Shown in pieces: positions 60,628-64,000 of a DNA stretch of 64,000 nucleotides. Source of the stretch: Plantago ovata (Eukaryota > Streptophyta > Magnoliopsida > Lamiales > Plantaginaceae); assembly GCA_028274465.1 (NCBI GenBank), contig CM051455.1, positions 126,887,462 to 126,951,461 on the forward strand, written 5' to 3'. A program made the translations under genes and the position numbers. How positions within the stretch are numbered: the first letter of the stretch is position 1; each line of letters begins with the position of its first letter. The notes under the pieces were generated by a model. That model was not told the DNA's origin and searched no databases. It worked only from the letters and a program-made list of their open reading frames with translations.

Positions 60628-61054
60628 TTGTTCTTGTGCTTGCTAAAAAGTGTGAGAGGAAATAGCTGAGTTTTATGTGTTAATTATGAAGAAAAATGGA
60701 GTTTTGGGGGGTATAAATAGGCTGCAATTCAAATCCTAACGGCTAGTTTTTGTTTCTAACGGTCAGTTTTTTAATTTTCATTTTACTACCCTACTATTAA
60801 AAATCAATTACAGATAGGTCCTCATGTGCATGTCACGTGCAAGGTAACCCGTTTGGATTTTTTCAGAATCTGAAATTCCGACAGGGGTGAAAAAGACGTT
60901 TCCAGGGCTTAGAGCGCAGAAAGTCACGTCCGTGGGTTAATGTGTAATTAGGTTAATATAGCAAGGGAGGTACGCGTAATAAAACGTATAGATGGACTAA
61001 TCTGTAATAGCGGAAAATAGCAGGGGTACCAGAAGTAATTTGCCCTTATTTTTA

Positions 61055-61895
61055 TGCTATTTTTACCAAAGTGCTTCTGAGGGACCTGTGACACAAAACA
61101 TACTAAAAGTAAACTATTCTAACAAAAATATAAAGTAAAAGAACAGTAAAAGATCTAAAAAGACTCATGATGACGGTAACAAATTTGTCATCATCAGTGT
61201 AAATATAAAATAATTAGAGCGTAAATTATATGTTTTCTTTCAAATAATAATACATTTTATGTCAATCTCATAGATTAACTTGTGCTTCATTATGTAAGAT
61301 ACTAGTATTGATTATACATCATCTCCTACTAAATCCTACTAAAATTCCACTATGATCCTACCATACGAAAGATCGGGTGATTGAAGAAATCCAATACTTT
61401 CAAGCAGTCTCTAACTTAAGAGTTTGGAGACCGTAGGGAATTATCATTGACCCTGTTCGGTTTCATCTCTAGAAAGTGGATACGGTTGATATTCAACCTA
61501 CGATTTTGGTTAGAGACGAATTGCTGGCTTATAACATTTACTCGGCTAACTCTTTGAGTTAGACATACTAGACGATGCAGTAAATTAATATGAATGACAA
61601 TTTGGATAGACCAGTCCGAGCCCTTCTCAGGCCCGTCCAATTATATAGCGCTCATATGGGCATGAAGTTCTAGGCCCGTAGGCATGGCCTTAGTATGAAC
61701 TATGAAGTTGACTTATATTGTTTTTCTTTTATTATTACTTGATAAATTTAAAATTGTTAGATGAGGTAAACAGTTTCATTCGATAATATTTATTAAGAAA
61801 AATGTCATTTAAAAGTGTTGAACATTGTGAAAATAAAAACTTGGTAGTGCGTGCAAGAACGACTTTTTCCTAAGCGGAAGCAAAACTTCACGGTG
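61055..61895. other. Right flank of MULE
   Basis: Continuation of the sequence interrupted at 53488. It contains GATGACGGTAACAAATTTGTCATCATC (an imperfect palindrome near 61171-61197). The stretch 61804-61870 repeats 51905-51975. No gene. Confidence 0.4.
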
Positions 61896-63253
61896 CTTTC
61901 GATGCTGGTCTAAGACCAGTGCACATAGTTTCATCAGATGATGCCACGTAGCAGTGTATCTACCCCACTTCAACCACTTCAAAAAAAAAAAAAATCTACC
62001 CCACTTCAACTTCAGTTTTTGGTTCATAGAAAAATACATGTATTATATTAATGGAAGTCCTTCCTTATTTTAGAACTTAAATGAACAAAACAAGATTAAA
62101 TACATTAATTTCCACTTCTTTTAACATTACTCCGTTCTTTATCAAACAAATTCATTTAATTTTATGAGTTTGTTTTACACAATTATTTTAGTTGTTGTTT
62201 TCAATATGATTTAAATTAATTTACAATTGAAAACAAATAAAAATATCTAAATAAGAATCTTTGACGGAGGCATACAAAATGAATAACTTGAAATTTAACA
62301 TGTTATAATATGTTTTCTCATTAATTTGAAATTCTAATAGTACGCAAACCAATTTCTCGATAATAATTATATGAGACTAAATTTTTATTTGTTTATTTTC
62401 CAATGAGACGTGTGTAAACCAACCATAAATTCAAATTTCATTTTTAAAAATATGTTTTGACCATTTACAAAATATTGAAGTTGTAATGAAGTTTGAAATA
62501 TAAAAATAAGTTTTGGATTTGGCAAACAAAATTATTGTATGTGAAATATTATACTTTATTAAGTATGTTTTTAATTTGAACACACCACAGTCTACTTTTA
62601 AGTTGAGTTTGAATAGTGTCATACAATAATACTTTGTTTCAATTTGAAACTCAATTTTTTATCAACTTACATATGCACTTAAGATGGTGATTAGTTTTTG
62701 AATAAGTCTGGTAAAATTTGTGATTTTTCTAAATAATATAATAATAATATAAAAAATAATACTAAATCTTAAGATGGTGATTAGTTAGTGATTTTCCTAA
62801 TAATAGAAAAATTCAATTAGTCATGATTAGTTAGTATAAAATTAGGAGAGTGATGTCCAACTAATTTTAATTAGTTTTTATTGAAATTATTTTAAATCAT
62901 ATTGAAAACAAAACTAGAAAAATAAATGCATACAGAAAATAATCAATAATATTAAATAAAAAAAATTGATAAGGAACGGAGTACTTAGAAATAATGTTGA
63001 AAAAAGATAAGTAAAAGAGTAAGAAGAAGAAAGAAGAATAAATTTTATTTAACCCCTTACATACAATGGTTCTGGGTATGAATTCAATCTTGTTTTATTC
63101 ATTTAATTTCTAGAATAAGGAAGGACTTACATTGCAATAATACATGTACTTTTCAAAGAAATAAAGAGTGAACTTGGAGTGGGGCAGTTACACTGCCACG
63201 TGGTGTCATCTGGGGATCAAATTATGTGCACTGGTCTTAGACCAGCATCAAAG
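61896..63253. mobile_element. Non-autonomous TIR element with about 170-bp inverted repeats
   Basis: The left arm 61896-62097 pairs in inverted orientation with 63085-63253. Shared motifs: GATGCTGGTCTAAGACCAGT, GTGCACATA, CCACGTRGCAGTGTA, TACATGTATTAT, AAGTCCTTCCTTATT. The left arm has a local duplication of CTACCCCACTTCAAC around an A run. The interior is AT-rich and non-coding. No target-site duplication was resolved, so the superfamily is unassigned. Confidence 0.75.
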
Positions 63254-63255
63254 AG

Positions 63256-64000
63256 GTGGTGGATCAAATTAAGCACTGGACTGGGCAATTGTTGAGTTAT
63301 GCAGGAATGTTACAACTTATCAAAAGTGTCATCTTCTCTAGGTGACACTTTTGGATGCACCAAAAATCTACTATGAACTATTGGATGTACCGTTGTTCCC
63401 ACTACCTAAGCAAGTGTTGAAGAAAATTGAAGCACATTGTACAACTTTTCTATGGAGTGGAAAATCATAGGTGACTCGCAAATCACCTATTGCTTGGGGT
63501 AAAAATTGTGAACCAAAGAAACAAGGAAGTCAGAATGTAATTTCTCTTGAATAGTGGAATGTTGCTAGCATGAAAACTGATAAGCTATGGGTACATTGGA
63601 TTCATAGTTATTATATAAGGGGCACTTCAATTGAGAACTGAGAACTACCAGTTGAATAATGTGTGTTCTTGGCTCATGAGAAAGTTGCTCAAGATCAAAG
63701 ATAGAATTCTGCCTATGCAGGTCTGGAATAATGTGGTAGATGTTGGCCAATTGATACTATAAGCATCTATCAGGAATTAAGAGGAGACATGCCAGTTGTG
63801 ACTTGGAGAAAATTGTTCTATGGTAATAAAGCTAGACCTCGTGCCATGTTTATTGCCTGGACAACGTGCCATGATAGATTATATACTCGTGACAAATTAG
63901 TGAGAATGGAAATTGCGGCAAATGAAAATTGTATCTTATGCGTTGAACAGGAGAGTCTACAACATTTATTCTTCTGCTGCGGCAATATGGTTACAATCTG
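63256..64000 (+). mobile_element. LINE fragment (RT C-terminus and zf-RVT), cut by window end
   Basis: Translated pieces in several frames follow the region after the reverse transcriptase of plant L1 elements: KHWTGQLLSYAGM, LPKQVLKKIEAHCTTFLWSGKS, KTDKLWVHWIHSYYIRGTS, then the zf-RVT region shared with 40220-40800. Multiple frame breaks and stops make it a pseudogene. The 5' part is missing; it begins directly at the edge of the TIR element. Confidence 0.75.

Larger units (their letters stand above)
53497..61045 (+). mobile_element. Autonomous Mutator-like element (MULE)
   Basis: Flanked by TTCTTTTTA (53488-53496) and TTATTTTTA (61046-61054), an 8/9 match of the MULE 9-bp target-site duplication. 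The ends are imperfect inverted repeats: AATTACGTTTGGTACCCCCA on the left, and AATTACTTCTGGTACCCCTG on the reverse complement of the right. Inside lie a spliced transposase gene, an antisense zinc-finger gene, and a nested solo LTR (55948-58044). Without the LTR and one TSD copy the element is about 5.45 kb. Confidence 0.88.

Overview
This window is nuclear DNA of a flowering plant, most likely a eudicot. Genes are AT-rich with short GT-AG introns. The recognisable families are plant ones (papain-type C1A protease, cystatin fold, TET3-like tetraspanin, PPR) embedded in plant transposons (L1-type LINEs, MULEs, Copia- and Gypsy-type LTRs, a CACTA end). The species cannot be named from the sequence alone.

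Left third (1-24313): a recent tandem segmental duplication. Block Y is present twice head to tail (2250-12725 and 12726-22548), joined through a 3-bp ATC microhomology. Flanking block X also occurs twice (1-1333 and 22982-24313), which implies that another Y copy lies just left of the window. Each Y carries, in order: a 3' fragment of a tetraspanin gene, a PPR remnant, a six-exon papain-like gene on the minus strand, a Gypsy-type LTR (partly hidden by a 100-N gap in copy 1), a tRNA-Pro-like sequence, CACTA-type ends, and a four-exon cystatin-like gene on the plus strand. The protease homologue has the active-site His and Asn but Ile-Gly where Cys-Trp is expected, and it has no propeptide. Its reading frame is open in copy 2 and broken by a 1-nt deletion in copy 1. 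The cystatin-like gene is cut at the duplication junction in copy 1 and frameshifted by 1 nt in copy 2. A protease fold without its nucleophile beside a candidate inhibitor of that fold is the most interesting feature here.

Middle (24314-33090): the 3' part of a Copia element (a broken env-like ORF, polypurine tract and 1.5-kb LTR), a reverse-oriented Gypsy-type LTR homologous to the one in Y, a 514-bp solo LTR with a target-site duplication, and a long (TA)n tract.

Right half (33091-64000): a family of small secreted cysteine-rich peptide genes (two intact, one with a duplicated signal peptide, one dead) separated by transposons. These are a near full-length LINE (34158-39214), LINE fragments, two non-autonomous TIR elements (one carrying a GGAGCT palindrome array), a second full-length LINE with RNase H (44036-50393), and an autonomous MULE (53497-61045). 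The MULE transposase frame is open once a nested 2.1-kb solo LTR is discounted, and the element carries a second, antisense zinc-finger gene. The window ends in a third TIR element and a truncated LINE. Many frame breaks are single-base homopolymer indels, so assembly error must be considered for each.
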